Source of the DNA: Candidatus Hartigia pinicola
Lineage (GTDB): Bacteria; Pseudomonadota; Gammaproteobacteria; Enterobacterales; Enterobacteriaceae
Assembly (NCBI GenBank): GCA_020541205.1
Contig: CP048208.1
Coordinates: 62,001-126,000 of the forward strand
Length of the DNA: 64,000 nt
Direction: 5' to 3'
Every line of letters starts with the position of its first letter. Positions within the stretch are counted from its first letter, which is position 1. Below are positions 31,875 through 43,904 of this stretch, one piece after another. Made by a program: the position numbers and the translations under genes. A model generated the notes under the pieces. That model had not been told where the DNA came from and ran no database searches. It saw nothing but the letters and a program-made list of their open reading frames with translations.

Positions 31875-32324
31875 ATGCAAGTAATTCTTCTTGATACAAT
31901 AGCTAGTTTAGGTACGTTAGGCGAACAGGTTCATGTTAAATCAGGCTATGCTCGTAACTATTTAGTGCCGCAGGCTAAAGCTGTAATTGCTACTAAGAAA
32001 AATATTAAATTCTTTGCAGCTCGTCAAACCGCACTAGAAACTAAGTTATTAAACATTTTAACACTTGCAAAAGATCGTGCAGAAAAAATTACTGAGATAG
32101 GTTCTATTACTCTATCAGCTAAAGCTGGTGATGAAGGTAAATTATTTGGTTCTATCGGTGCTCGTGATATTGCTTCTGCAATTACTGCGGCAGGTATTTC
32201 AATTTCTAAAAGTGAAGTACGTTTGCCAAATGGTGTTTTACGCACCATTGGTGATCATGTAATTCGCTGCCAGTTACATAGCGATGTTTTTACCGAACTG
32301 AACGTTAGTATTATTTCTGAATAA
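31875..32324 (+). CDS. rplI: 50S ribosomal protein L9
   Basis: Large-subunit protein that binds 23S rRNA near the L1 stalk. Starting at ATG 31875 gives 149 residues, the E. coli length, beginning MQVILLD; AAGGA lies 7 nt upstream. An in-frame ATG at 31848 would add nine residues with no homologue and is rejected. Motifs: N-terminal [14 protein letters not shown], central helix, and C-terminal [11 protein letters not shown] and [17 protein letters not shown]. Last gene of the rpsF operon; no clear terminator follows. Confidence 0.97.
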   Translation: MQVILLDTIASLGTLGEQVHVKSGYARNYLVPQAKAVIATKKNIKFFAARQTALETKLLNILTLAKDRAEKITEIGSITLSAKAGDEGKLFGSIGARDIASAITAAGISISKSEVRLPNGVLRTIGDHVIRCQLHSDVFTELNVSIISE

Positions 32325-34801
32325 CTAATAATAATTGCACTCTATGGATTGAAAAGTATAAGTGCTAGTATTTTAGATGTTTTGTTCTTACTTAAATTTT
32401 TATTTTATACATACTACGTATAATTATATTGATAATATTTGTGAGTGAATTTTATCACAACAATTTACGAATCTAAAAGTTATTTTATCTAGTTTAAATA
32501 ATTCTAATAACTTCACTTCATTGTGGTGATTTATTTTCAATGTCATTTTAATTTTTTATAATTCGTTTAGTATTTTTTATACTTTTAACATGTTTATTAT
32601 AAATTTATTATTGTCATAGCAATGATTATCTTGCAATCACTGTACAACTATTTTTATTGTTATGTTTAGTGGTTTTTTTGCTTGTTTTAAAAAGAGTGAC
32701 TGTTTTATTGTTTTGATGTCTAAGTGTCAAAATGTATTTACTGAAGTATTGAACTTTAGTTGTTCACTATATATTATTGTTACTTAAAATACTATCATAT
32801 CTCATAAATCTTAACGCTGAGCATATATTTTGTACAATATAAATCAAGTTAATAAACAGTAGCCATTGCATGATAAATAATATCGTAGTTAATAAATAAT
32901 ACTTATTTTGCGTAATCAATCGAGTTATAAAACGATTAATATAATTTTAAAATAGTACTTGTATGAAGTGAAGTGATCATATCAAATTTATTATATATTT
33001 TAATTAGTTTTTAAAATATTATGTTTTACAAAATAAAAACTTACTGAGTAAATTTTATTCTAATATTGATTTAGTTTATTTATTGTATTTCCGATGATAC
33101 TGATACACGAAAGTATTAATCAGTTTTTAAATTGATTGTCTAAGATGTTTTGACATCTTTTATACTTACTACAACCTGGTTTATCTTCTTGAATTAGTCT
33201 TGCGGTAAAATTAAAATGCTTTTTAACATATAAATAAGTTTTTATTGCTTTAGTTGACTAAAGTAATGCGTGTTCAATTATCTCGTGAAGTTTTATTAAC
33301 TAAATTTAGAATAATATTCTATACAATATATTTTAGGAGAAAATATAATATTTTTGACAGACAGTAGAAATAATATTAGGTTTAATATAATTTTACTGCA
33401 ACTCATAAAGAAAATTTTTAACATTTTTAAGATGAACGTTTAAAATGGTGATAATAATAAATTTAGAATATATTGAAGTTTTCTATTTTTAATGTAAGAG
33501 CATAAGTTGAAGTTACGAATATTATTGTTAATCATTAATCGACTATCATGAATATAAATTATTTTTTGAAAATTGATATAAGCGCATGAAGTAATGACTG
33601 GCACTTTATTTAGTATTTTAAAATATAATCATTTTATTCATTAGTTTACAATAATAAAATTTTTCAGTTATGAACTTGGTTAAGAAATATTTTTAATATT
33701 TAAAAATATTTTTTTAACAATTATAGCGTATACCAATTAGTAAGGGTATCTGTGTTGGATTTTTTGTATTTTTATATATCTTTAAAGTGATTATGAATGA
33801 AAATAAGTCTTAGTCATGCTTGAGAAAAAATTATTATATATTATATTCTTCTAATCTTTAGAAAGAGAATTATTCGTAACAAGAAATTCTTTTGAGATAG
33901 TTGTGAAAACTTTCAATAAATTTTTGCATTTAAGATAATGACGGGGTGATTTTATGGGTGACGTCGCATTAATAAATTGTCAGTAAGACAATAAAAGACT
34001 TGTATATGTTCAGAACATGTTAATGCATATAGTCACTCAAAAGATACATACGTTTAGATTTATGTATTATATACTGAAGATAATCAGTAAGAGTACAATA
34101 TTAAATGAACTGCATAAAATGAATGAAATTTTTAAATATTTAATTATCTGGATTATCTTCAGTAATAAGAAAATAGTCGCCAGATACTCCATATAGATAC
34201 GATTTAAATTTTAGTTTTTGTCTTGTAATATCATATAATTATCAATATCAAGAATAGCTTTCTTAATATTTTATTTTTATTTCATTAGATTTTTTACTCT
34301 TTAATAACTTTTTAATATAAATGTGCTTAATCTTCTAGTCTAACACTAGATGTGCAACTATAATAGAATCCATCAGTGTTAGTGGAGAAATATTAGCATC
34401 ATTATGATACATTAATGTATTGAATAATCTACGAATTCTTGTGTGAAAATAGTAAATAACGATAATATGTATCGAACATAATATTATGATATATTTATAG
34501 AAGACTTATTTTTATTATTTACTTAATGTATTTATTACGGATACCGTAGTCTAATCTAAAAAATAACAAAAGTTTCTTCCGTTATGAAATAATGTTAAAT
34601 TTTCTATATGATCATTTTTACTGCATTATTTGGTTCTACGGTGTTATTGAATCATCGTATCGAACATAGGTTCCATATTACTATGTGTGATTATACACCT
34701 TAGCTATAAAGTATTATTATATTTGTATGTTATCTAGGATAAAAATATTGAACAGTACCTCGGTTGTTCATTTTTATTACATTATACTTAATCATATAAA
34801 G

Positions 34802-34831
34802 TCAGTGAAGATTTTTATAAATTTTCACTGA
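34802..34831. repeat. 13-bp hairpin
   Basis: TCAGTGAA at 34802-34809 pairs with TTCACTGA at 34824-34831 and the stem continues inward through one G-T and four A-T pairs to a 4-nt loop. It stands alone in gene-free DNA; its role is unknown. Confidence 0.4.
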
Positions 34832-35680
34832 TAGTAAAAAATAAATATATTTTTCATGTCAATGACGCATAATATTTGTTTATGTGATTAGTGTAATAAC
34901 TTAGAGATTTAATGGCAGATTAATAAATTGCATCATCGAAATAGTTTTAGTAAGTGTATGAAAAGTTGTACATAAATTTTACAGTTAGCGTATGAAAGAG
35001 AAGTTGAATATGTTTTTTCATTAATCGCGATATTTAGAGAAGTTGTTTTGTTTCAGTTTGTTAAAGGTAATTTTTACAATTTGTTTACTTAGTATAAAAA
35101 CGTATATAGATTATTTATATTAACTTTTAAGTAAAATTTCTATTAATTTTAGCGCTGTTCACTCTTGCATTCAGGCATTCAACACTTACTTGAGTATAGT
35201 ATGATTTTAAATAAGTTTTAATGGTATTATTTGAAGTTAATTAAAAATATTACAATGATTTATGTTTGTTTATTTTTCTCATTAGTTTTATAAAAAAATA
35301 CAGAAGCTTGCTAAATTAACTATTATGATTTCAGTTGAAACAAATGGATTCAGTATTTATTTTTAATTAAAAATCTTAATTATCACTAATATGACTGACG
35401 TTTTCGATATAAATAACGTGATTTTGGTGAGTTTAGATTATTTAAATTCTTTTCTTTCGATTCGTGACTTTTAAACTTAAAATAGTTTTTTTAAAAATTG
35501 TTTACATCTAAAGATTAAAAATGTTCTATCGGAGTAAGATAAGTTCTATAATAAAAAAATCTTTAGAAATATTTTAATAAAATAAATATTGTTTCTAAGG
35601 AAATCCCAATACATATTTTTCTTAAATTTCAATTTTAATAAAATATATTTTATATTTCATCACATCTCTAAATGTTGTTA

Positions 35681-35712
35681 TTAAGACAATCGTTAATTAA
35701 GACAATCGTTAA
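35681..35712. repeat. 16-bp perfect tandem duplication
   Basis: The 16-mer TTAAGACAATCGTTAA occurs twice, head to tail, without mismatch. It looks like a recent small duplication in non-coding DNA. Confidence 0.8.
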
Positions 35713-37391
35713 ATAATGATACGAGAAGGCTATATCATCTATTATACTTTTCACTATTAGAAAAAGAGACGTTAGAAATAGATTATATTTATTTAGAATA
35801 AACATTAAAAAGTTAGTTTAGAAGTTTTTTTAGTAATAGATAAAATGAGAATAATATTTATGATCATCAATTCATAAAATATTACAAACATAGATAAAGC
35901 TCATAAAATAATATAATCTAGGTAAAATATTTTCAATATAAATAATCATTTACAGTCATACATTAAAATAAATTTCAAATAATTATAATAATAAGACATT
36001 TTATTAACAAAAACTGTATTTTAATAGCGTGTAGACTATGATTAATTGTTTTTTGAAAAAAAATAATTGTACGTCAGTAACAAAGATTAAATATTTTAAA
36101 ATATGTGTATTGCATTTTTGGGAAAATAATTACAATAAGGAAATATAATTAACTCTAGATTTTTAGAGTCACTTACTACATCAAGAATTCTCGCAGACAT
36201 ATACAATCCAATAGAAAACGTCGCTGAACATACAATAAATACTAATGTTTTTTAAAGTATAACTCTTGATTTTGTTAATTTATCATTAATTTTGTACTAT
36301 TTTTTTAAAAAATACTGTAGAGATGTTACATTCTTATATCGTACCTGAATGCTTGGATGATTTAGTGATTATCTAGAAAGATTTTGGATAGAGAATCTTC
36401 TATTGTTCTGAGATAATTTATATAAAATTCAAAATCTTGTGATTTGATATTTATACAGATAATTCAGATTAATGATTTACAAGATATATTTATTACTTCT
36501 AGATTCGAAAAAATTTTAAAAACACTTTTTAATATCACTAGTTGTATTACTTAAGTTTATTTTATTAATAACAAGATAATTGTAAATAAAATGCCGCTAA
36601 TATAATTTTCTAAATTATTAGTAGGAAGAAGTGATAGATGAACTATTAATGCTATATATTTTCTCTGTTGGAAAAAAGAGTTGTAATATAGAATAATTTA
36701 CTAAAATAGCACTAAAAAGCCATAGAGACTATACGCTATCTTTCTGTATAAAACAACATAGTAATATTAGATTAATATATAGAAGACAGATATTGAAATA
36801 TCTTTGAATATTATCTATATTTATTACTATTTTTATAGTAAAGAAGTATTTTGTAATAAATTAACACTACTGCATTTAATAAATATGTGAGTGTATCACG
36901 TGTCTCCATTAAAAGAATATGAGGACTTAGTATGCATGATCTAAAAATTTTCATTGTATAATTATTGTTTTTTCGGGTATATTTCACATCTACAAAATAT
37001 TTTTTATTTAAGATGCAGAGTATTAATGTATCTTTTTGTTTATTTTTAGTTTTTGTTTTTGTGTGTGTATGCAGTGAATATTCTATATTTACTATGCTTC
37101 TTGTATAATATCGTAATTCTTTTTCACATATTGTCATCTTTTCTATTGGTTTCGACCTTATGCATAATGGTATATGTATTACTGATTATAAAACTGACAT
37201 TGGTATTTATGCTGTGTTTAATAAAAGCTGAAGCATGATATTTTTGATAATTGCTATGTTAGGATTGATTAAATATTTTAAAGTTTAAAATAGCAAGATA
37301 TTATTACTGATTTTAGGAAATTGACTGGTAGAGTATAGTGCTAAGTTAATAATTTTGTGAGAATATATATTGTAGTAAATAAAATACATTC

Positions 37392-37461
37392 AATCTTAAC
37401 TATGTTAAGATTTGAGTTTTAGTAATTGAACAAGAAAAATTACTTTATTAAAGTAATTTTT
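37392..37461. repeat. two adjacent perfect hairpins
   Basis: The first has 9 bp (37392-37400 with 37404-37412, loop TAT). The second has 12 bp (37435-37446 with 37450-37461, loop ATT) and ends in a T5 run, so it resembles an intrinsic terminator. No gene lies upstream within kilobases; probably the relic end of a lost transcription unit. Confidence 0.5.
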
Positions 37462-38310
37462 AATCAAGATTAATTATTATAGATTTTGATAATTCCGTTT
37501 TGCACATTTAAAAATAATGAAGTGTGAAACACTTTCAGTGATCTTTGAGACTCCAATGCTCGAAAGTTTAATGAATTTTAAAGACAAGTTAACTTAAGTT
37601 TTAGTCATTAATATTATGTATTAGAAAAATATTAATTTTTGCAGTATCTTAATAAAATATAATATTTCACAGATTACACAATCAATAGTATTGCTGATTC
37701 ATACAATAGATCTAAAATGACAATTGTAACAAAAATAATGCCTCATATATACTATATAAATCATGTATATTTCTATATTTAAATATATTAGTTTAAAGTA
37801 TTATCTTTAAAAGTAAAAAATAATATTTATCAAAATTAATACATTTTACTAGTGCTAACATAATGCTAGAAATTTTTTATTTTATATTTCAACCAAAAAG
37901 TTCTAGTTTATTTTATTAACAAATAAAATATTCATTTATCATTTTAAAACATAACGTAGTCTATATGGACATATCTATCATTCTGATAATAATAGATAGT
38001 TGAGAATACATTATGTTTTTTGATATTCTTCTTTAGTTCGTGTTAGCACAGTTTTTAATATTGTGTAGAAAATTAGTATAAATAGCATTACAGTATTGTT
38101 TTTACTTTCAGACAGAAAACTTTCTGTAAATGATTTATTTAAATAGTAAAGTTTAGGAAGAATTAAACGTAAAGTAAATATTTCTGATAGTGTTTAATAA
38201 AAAAATATGACAATATACAAAATATTTTATTTTAAAATTAGTGAGTAATTTATAAAAGAAAAATTATCAGTGATATATTTTTATTGAACACTATAACTGA
38301 ATGGAAGGTC

Positions 38311-39534
38311 ATGAAACGTATATTTATAATAGTTTTAGATTCTCTAGGAATCGGTGGGGCAAGTGATGCGTATAAATTTGATGATGAAGGTTCAAATACA
38401 TTAGGTCATATTGCGGAAGTTTGTGGACGTTCTGAGGCAAATAAAGGTCGTAAAGGTCCATTAAAGCTGCCTAATTTAATGAACTTAGGTTTAGGTAAAG
38501 CGGCAGAAGAGTCTTGTGGTAAATGTCTTGTTAATTTTGATTATAAGACAAAGATTATCGGAGCTTATGCTTACGCAAGTGAGCTTTCTTCTGGAAAAGA
38601 TACATTATCAGGTCATTGGGAAATGGTAGGGGTCCCAGTTTTATTTAATTGGGACTATTTTATTAATGATACAAATAGTTTCCCCAAAGATTTATTAGAT
38701 ATTATCTTGAAACGTGCAAAGCTTCCAGGTTATTTAGGGAATTGCCACTCATCTGGTGTAGTAATTTTAGATCAATTAGGTGAAGAGCATATAAAAACAG
38801 GTAAACCTATTTTGTATACATCTGCTGATTCTGTATTTCAAATAGCGTGTCACGAAGAAAAATATGGTTTAGATAAATTGTATGCTGTGTGTAAAATTAC
38901 GCGTGAAGAGCTAAGTAAAAGTAATTACAATATTGCTCGTGTTATTGCGCGCCCATTTATTGGTGATCAAGTAGGGAGATTTAAACGCACAGGGAACCGT
39001 CATGATTTTTCTGTGAAACCAACAGAAATAACAATCCTTCAAAAATTAGTTGAAGAAAAACAAGGTGAAGTTGTTTCTATCGGTAAAATTACAGACATCT
39101 ATGCTGATGTAGGTATTACAAAAAAAATAAAAGCAACGGGAATTAATGCTTTATGTGATGCATCTGCTAAAGAGATGAAAATAGCTGGAGATAAAACTAT
39201 TGTTTTCACAAATTTTGTTGATTTCGATTCGGTTTATGGTCATAGTCGGGATGTTTCAGGTTATGCTGCTGCATTAGAATTATTTGATCGTCGCTTTCCT
39301 GAACTCCTGTCTTTAGTAAAAGAAAATGATCTTTTGATCATTACCGCTGATCACGGTTGTGATCCTACTTGGAAAGGTACAGACCATACTCGTGAACATA
39401 TCCCTATTTTGCTTTATGGTTCTAAAGTAAAACCTGGATCATTAGGCCATCGTGAAACATTTTCAGATATCGGTCAGACTATTGCTAAATATTTTGATTT
39501 ATCACCTATGAAATATGGTAAATCAATGATTTAA
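38311..39534 (+). CDS. deoB: phosphopentomutase DeoB
   Basis: Interconverts ribose/deoxyribose 1-phosphate and 5-phosphate, linking nucleoside breakdown to central metabolism. It belongs to the alkaline phosphatase superfamily. ATG 38311 gives 407 residues, the E. coli length; GGAAGG lies immediately upstream. A TTG at 38284 would add nine unrelated residues. Metal-binding and catalytic blocks: FIIVLDSLG (Asp10), [12 protein letters not shown] (93-104), [12 protein letters not shown] (Asp306, His311), [10 protein letters not shown] (Asp347, His348) and DHTREH (His359). The usual deoC-deoA-deoB-deoD operon is reduced to this single gene here, so its substrates must come from other routes. Confidence 0.96.
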   Translation: MKRIFIIVLDSLGIGGASDAYKFDDEGSNTLGHIAEVCGRSEANKGRKGPLKLPNLMNLGLGKAAEESCGKCLVNFDYKTKIIGAYAYASELSSGKDTLSGHWEMVGVPVLFNWDYFINDTNSFPKDLLDIILKRAKLPGYLGNCHSSGVVILDQLGEEHIKTGKPILYTSADSVFQIACHEEKYGLDKLYAVCKITREELSKSNYNIARVIARPFIGDQVGRFKRTGNRHDFSVKPTEITILQKLVEEKQGEVVSIGKITDIYADVGITKKIKATGINALCDASAKEMKIAGDKTIVFTNFVDFDSVYGHSRDVSGYAAALELFDRRFPELLSLVKENDLLIITADHGCDPTWKGTDHTREHIPILLYGSKVKPGSLGHRETFSDIGQTIAKYFDLSPMKYGKSMI

Positions 39535-42500
39535 TTATTAAAAATATAGTATACATAGAAGTCGATTACTACTTTATTTTTCTCTGCTATATAGTATATT
39601 TTTTTTATAGAGTCTTATTAATAGTTACTATTATTATTAGATAGTAATACTCATAATTCATGTTAATAATTTCATATGTATTTTAATCTAACTTATTTAT
39701 AAAATATCTTATGGAATATTTTTATAAATATTGTTAATGATAAAGATGTTTGTAATATATTAAGTGTTATTAGTGTTTAGAAAAATTATTAAACTTTTTG
39801 CATACATAGAAATACCCTGGTGTTTTATGTAACAACAAGCACGGAGTTTGGTGTAATATCTATTTCTTGTGATAACTTAGTGTGTACGACTGTTAGAGTG
39901 AAAGTTTAAGTAAGTAAATATTTGTATTGATAATCTGTTCTATTCTGATGTGTATTATTTAGAAATTCTAATATATTTCACTAAAATCTACTGTATTTGT
40001 GGTTTTAGTATAGATTAACTAATCTAGTGTCTTTTTTTAACTTGTTGTGTATGAAAACATATTAAGAAGTGAAGAAACTATTTTGTTGAGTCTCAAATTA
40101 TATTTCATGAAATAATTTAAATTGAAAAAAATAATTTTATTATAACAAATCAGTTATTTAGTCAAAATTTTATTTGACTGTATTTACTCTTTTATTTTAA
40201 ATTAATAAGATTATCTATACAGATTACTATTTAATGTTTACTGAGTTAATGTACTGAACAGATATAAGAAGTACAGTATAAATAATATTATTTTACTAGA
40301 ATATTATCCGAACATTGCAGTTATTAGCATTTGTAATAGCTTTGCTATTAAATTACGTAGACTCTAATTTTGTAATTCGTAATAAAGAAAGATATCATTT
40401 TTAGTAAATATTTATTATTAATATTTAATTGCTTATTATTGAGTACAAAACAGTAATTTCAGCCGTTTAGTTAAGTAAATAGTTAATAGTTTAATCAAAA
40501 TCTTTGCTAATAATCGTAGATTATTTTAAATGGTTATTAATTAAGTATGTTAAGTAATAGTCTAGATATTTATTATTATAATGATTATTATCACCAATTT
40601 GCATACTTATATTAAGGTTGTTGTCTGCATGCTACATATATCTTTATATAACTTAGTGTTTTAATTTTATTTTATATGTTATCAAGGTGCTTGAATGTAA
40701 TAAATTTTTAATAGATCTTTATGATCTGAGCTTATTTTTGTGTAATTAATGTCAGTAAATGATAGTTAGCGTATTTATTAAATTAAAATTATAGCTATCA
40801 GTACTCAATTAATTAAACTTATTTGTAAATTTTATATGATTATTTTATTTTTTAAAATCACATGTTCATCGTTAATTATTATTGATAATTATAAAATTGA
40901 AAAAATTTTAAATTACTATATCGAGTGTATCTCATGTCGTTCATAAAATATTAATTTTCTTTTACATTTTTTTTAAAAGTACAAGTTTTTCTGAACACGA
41001 TTCTGTGCTAATAGTTTAAAATTACTTGATGTGCCATTATGCTTATTCGTCAGTTGTCAATTCATTTTGTTTCTGGTAATTTTTAGATGTAAAATTTTAT
41101 AAATCTTTTTTATTTTATGTAATTAGCTGAAAGATATTCGTTATTGCATTATTATTTCTTTTTTATAATTTAATTTTTTGATACAATAAATGTTTTACTT
41201 TAATCTTTTTAAGATATGAGTACGTATTATCTTCATTGTATTTAACTGAAGATGATATAATACAATGATTTAAATCTATTGAATATAATACTATTTATAT
41301 TCACTAAATCTTCGATTTATTAGCTTGTGATTAAGTTTTAACCTTTAGTATTAATACAACTTTCCGTGCTTAACAAAATACTTATACAACTATAATAGTT
41401 GATAGCAATCTGTATTTTTAATTTTAGAGATCTTTTTAATAATGAATTTCATTATTATGTTAATGGTTTTGTAAAAATTTTTATGAGGTAAAAATGGCTG
41501 ATTGAAAATTTTATATTACTGTAAAAAATACCATGAAGTATCTCTTACTTACATTTTTAGCTTAAAAGTTAAATATATGACCTGGATGTGTATCATCTAT
41601 AAAGATGTAATTATGAATTGCATATAGATAGTATGACAAAATCTTTAGAGTGCAACGTTATTCCATAAAAATTGATTTTATTATGATTTTATAACATCTT
41701 TCCTTTACACCCTCTTGAACAGATAGAATTGTAAAACACATTTTTAACACTAAATCTAACCAATATTACCTAAAAATTATTATACTTTTTATAAAATTTT
41801 ATAGAAATCATAATTATATAGTGTAGTTATGTATGAAAAATTTTATTACTAATTAGTAATTAGATATTTAAATTATAATAATATTAAAATCAGCAAGTGA
41901 ATCTAGTTAATGTAACGTATAACTAGGTAAAGTAAGATTGATTGTAAAGAGCATAAAAATATTTATTGAAACTATCCTAATTTTAGGCATGCAGTTATGG
42001 TGGATATGCTAAATAAATCAAATAAACTTTCAAAAGTTTTTTATGCATCATTATGATAGTGATGTATTCGAATATTACATTCTTATTTTTTCTGTTCAAA
42101 GTGATTGTTTAAGTTATGATCTTCAGAAAAATTTAAGATGTTAATAGAGTGAGTAATTGCTTAATAACTAATTAGTTTATGATATCTTAACTACTATTAT
42201 GTAAGTATTATATTGAGTGCATGTAAATTAGTACGTGCTATAATTTGAAATGAAATTAAGAAACTTTAGACAATAGGGCGTAAAACTTTTCATTTATCAA
42301 GATAGCATCGGTCTTAAATAAAAATATAATGTAAATACAGAAATTTGATTATTATAGAAACGCAAATTTCAACTGTTACTTTATAATCTATATTACTCAT
42401 TACTTGAAACTGAATGATCAGTATTACTAGACATTTCGTATATATCGTTTTAAAATATTTAATTCACCAAAGAAAATTAATGATATATATTATTGATAGT

Positions 42501-43099
42501 CAATTAAATATTGACCAAACATCATTCAGTGTATGAGTTTATGAATTCATTATCTGTTATAATAATATGAGTAATAATTTCAGAGTATATAAATGACTTA
42601 CCAAGTCAGTAATTTATTCATTGTCACTTACTAATTTATTTTCTATTTTTTTGACTAATTTAATTAAACATCGAGAAGTAATTGAAAGATCTAGTGATTT
42701 GAAAATATAAAATTACATTGAGGAAAATTAAATCGAGGTGAGTATAATATGATATTTATAGATCTTTAATATGCGTTATTTTAAATATAATAAATAGATA
42801 TTAGCTATTTTACCTATGTGTAAAATTATTTATAATGACGAAAATATAGACTTTATCCTTATCAAAAATCATAATAAAATTAAGATAAAATTTAAAATAA
42901 TTAAAACTTTAATGCAATAATATTTAAACTTACAATATTTTTGTAGCTAAAATATCTTATCAAATAAAACGATATTGGATCAATATGTATCAAAACATGC
43001 TGTAATTTATTTGGTTACAATTTATCATTTGTAATTAATAAAATCATAAAATTCATATGATTGATATATCTTACCTTAATAATAGTTTTTAGTATTTTG
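39535..43099. other. 3.6-kb gene-free region after deoB
   Basis: No recognisable coding or RNA gene. A 10-bp stem (41233-41242 with 41259-41268, 16-nt loop) is the main structure noticed. The remainder is AT-rich. Confidence 0.55.
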
Positions 43100-43173
43100 T
43101 CGGCGAGAGAGGATTTGAACCTCCGACCCACTGGTCCCAAACCAGTTGCGCTACCAAGCTGCGCTACTCGCCG
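43100..43173 (-). tRNA. proM: tRNA-Pro (anticodon UGG)
   Basis: A 74-nt cloverleaf on the minus strand: acceptor CGGCGAG/CTCGCCG, D-arm with AGCGCAGCTTGGTAGC, anticodon loop TTTGGGA (TGG) and T-loop TTCAAAT. It matches E. coli proM almost base for base. CCA is not encoded. In E. coli it sits in an argX-hisR-leuT-proM cluster; here it stands alone. Confidence 0.97.
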
Positions 43174-43185
43174 AAAATAGTATAA

Positions 43186-43214
43186 ATCGTACTGTGACTA
43201 GTTATTTCAGTCAA
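43186..43214 (-). promoter_or_regulatory. promoter of tRNA-Pro
   Basis: Reading leftward: TTGACT (43209-43214), 17-bp spacer, TACGAT (43186-43191), 12 nt before the mature tRNA. Good -35 and spacing with an acceptable -10. If correct, the tRNA has its own promoter after losing its cluster partners. Confidence 0.6.
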
Positions 43215-43872
43215 GATATTTTTATTATATTTAGTGATATATTATATCATTTTATTAGCTAGATGTAATCTTTTATTAATTATCTTTTTAAAAAAAATCA
43301 ACATTTATAGGTGTTAGTATATAAAAATTTCATCGTAAATTGATGTGGTGATGTTTAATAACAAATCTTTCTAGTTATCACTCTATTATTATAATAGAGA
43401 GGTGAAAAACGTTTAATCACAATGCGCGTAGTTAACTAAATATAATTAAATAATTAATACAAACTACTTTATTTTATCTGTACTAATTATCTTAATGAAA
43501 AGATATATATTTCTTTAGATAAGTAGAAGTAATATAAACAAAACGTTTCTGACTTATATTATATAACCGTGAGATGAATTTTTAATGCAATAATACGATC
43601 GGTTAGTTTAACTTATTGTACTGTTTTGCAATATACTTTTAAAGTAAGTATAAGATTTTTTTATAAAAAAACATTAAAGATAATTATTTACACAAGTTCT
43701 ATTAATGCTATGAATTACTCATAGAATTAATATAGTTTAAAAATATTTAAATACGTTAATTTCTTTTTATGAAGAAAACATACTTCTCTGTGAGAATGTA
43801 CAAGATGTTTCTATGTTATTATAGATTCTCAACATTAATTTTCAGTAATATTTGCTTTTCTATAAATGTTTT

Positions 43873-43904
43873 TTAGAAAGAATAATATATATTATTCTTT
43901 CTAA
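43873..43904. repeat. 32-bp perfect palindrome
   Basis: Sixteen-base arms meet without a spacer; as RNA it would be a 14-bp stem with a 4-nt ATAT loop. It has a T6 run on the 5' side (plus strand). It lies 700 bp from tRNA-Pro and far from any protein gene. It could be a relic terminator or a protein-binding dyad. Confidence 0.5.

Larger units (their letters stand above)
32325..38310. other. 6-kb gene-free region between rplI and deoB
   Basis: No recognisable gene. The longest open frames (108 codons at 36811-37137 minus, 61 at 37053-37238 plus) overlap each other and have AT-noise composition. Structures: small terminator-like hairpin 33142-33161, a 13-bp hairpin 34802-34831 (one G-T pair), a perfect 16-bp tandem duplication 35681-35712, and two adjacent hairpins 37392-37461. 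A patch near 33940-34000 is richer in GC, perhaps a gene relic. Confidence 0.6.

Noticed and set aside
36811-37137. 108-codon open frame on the minus strand
   Set aside because: Composition is typical of AT-rich noise, it has no recognisable motif, and it overlaps another meaningless frame on the plus strand (37053-37238).
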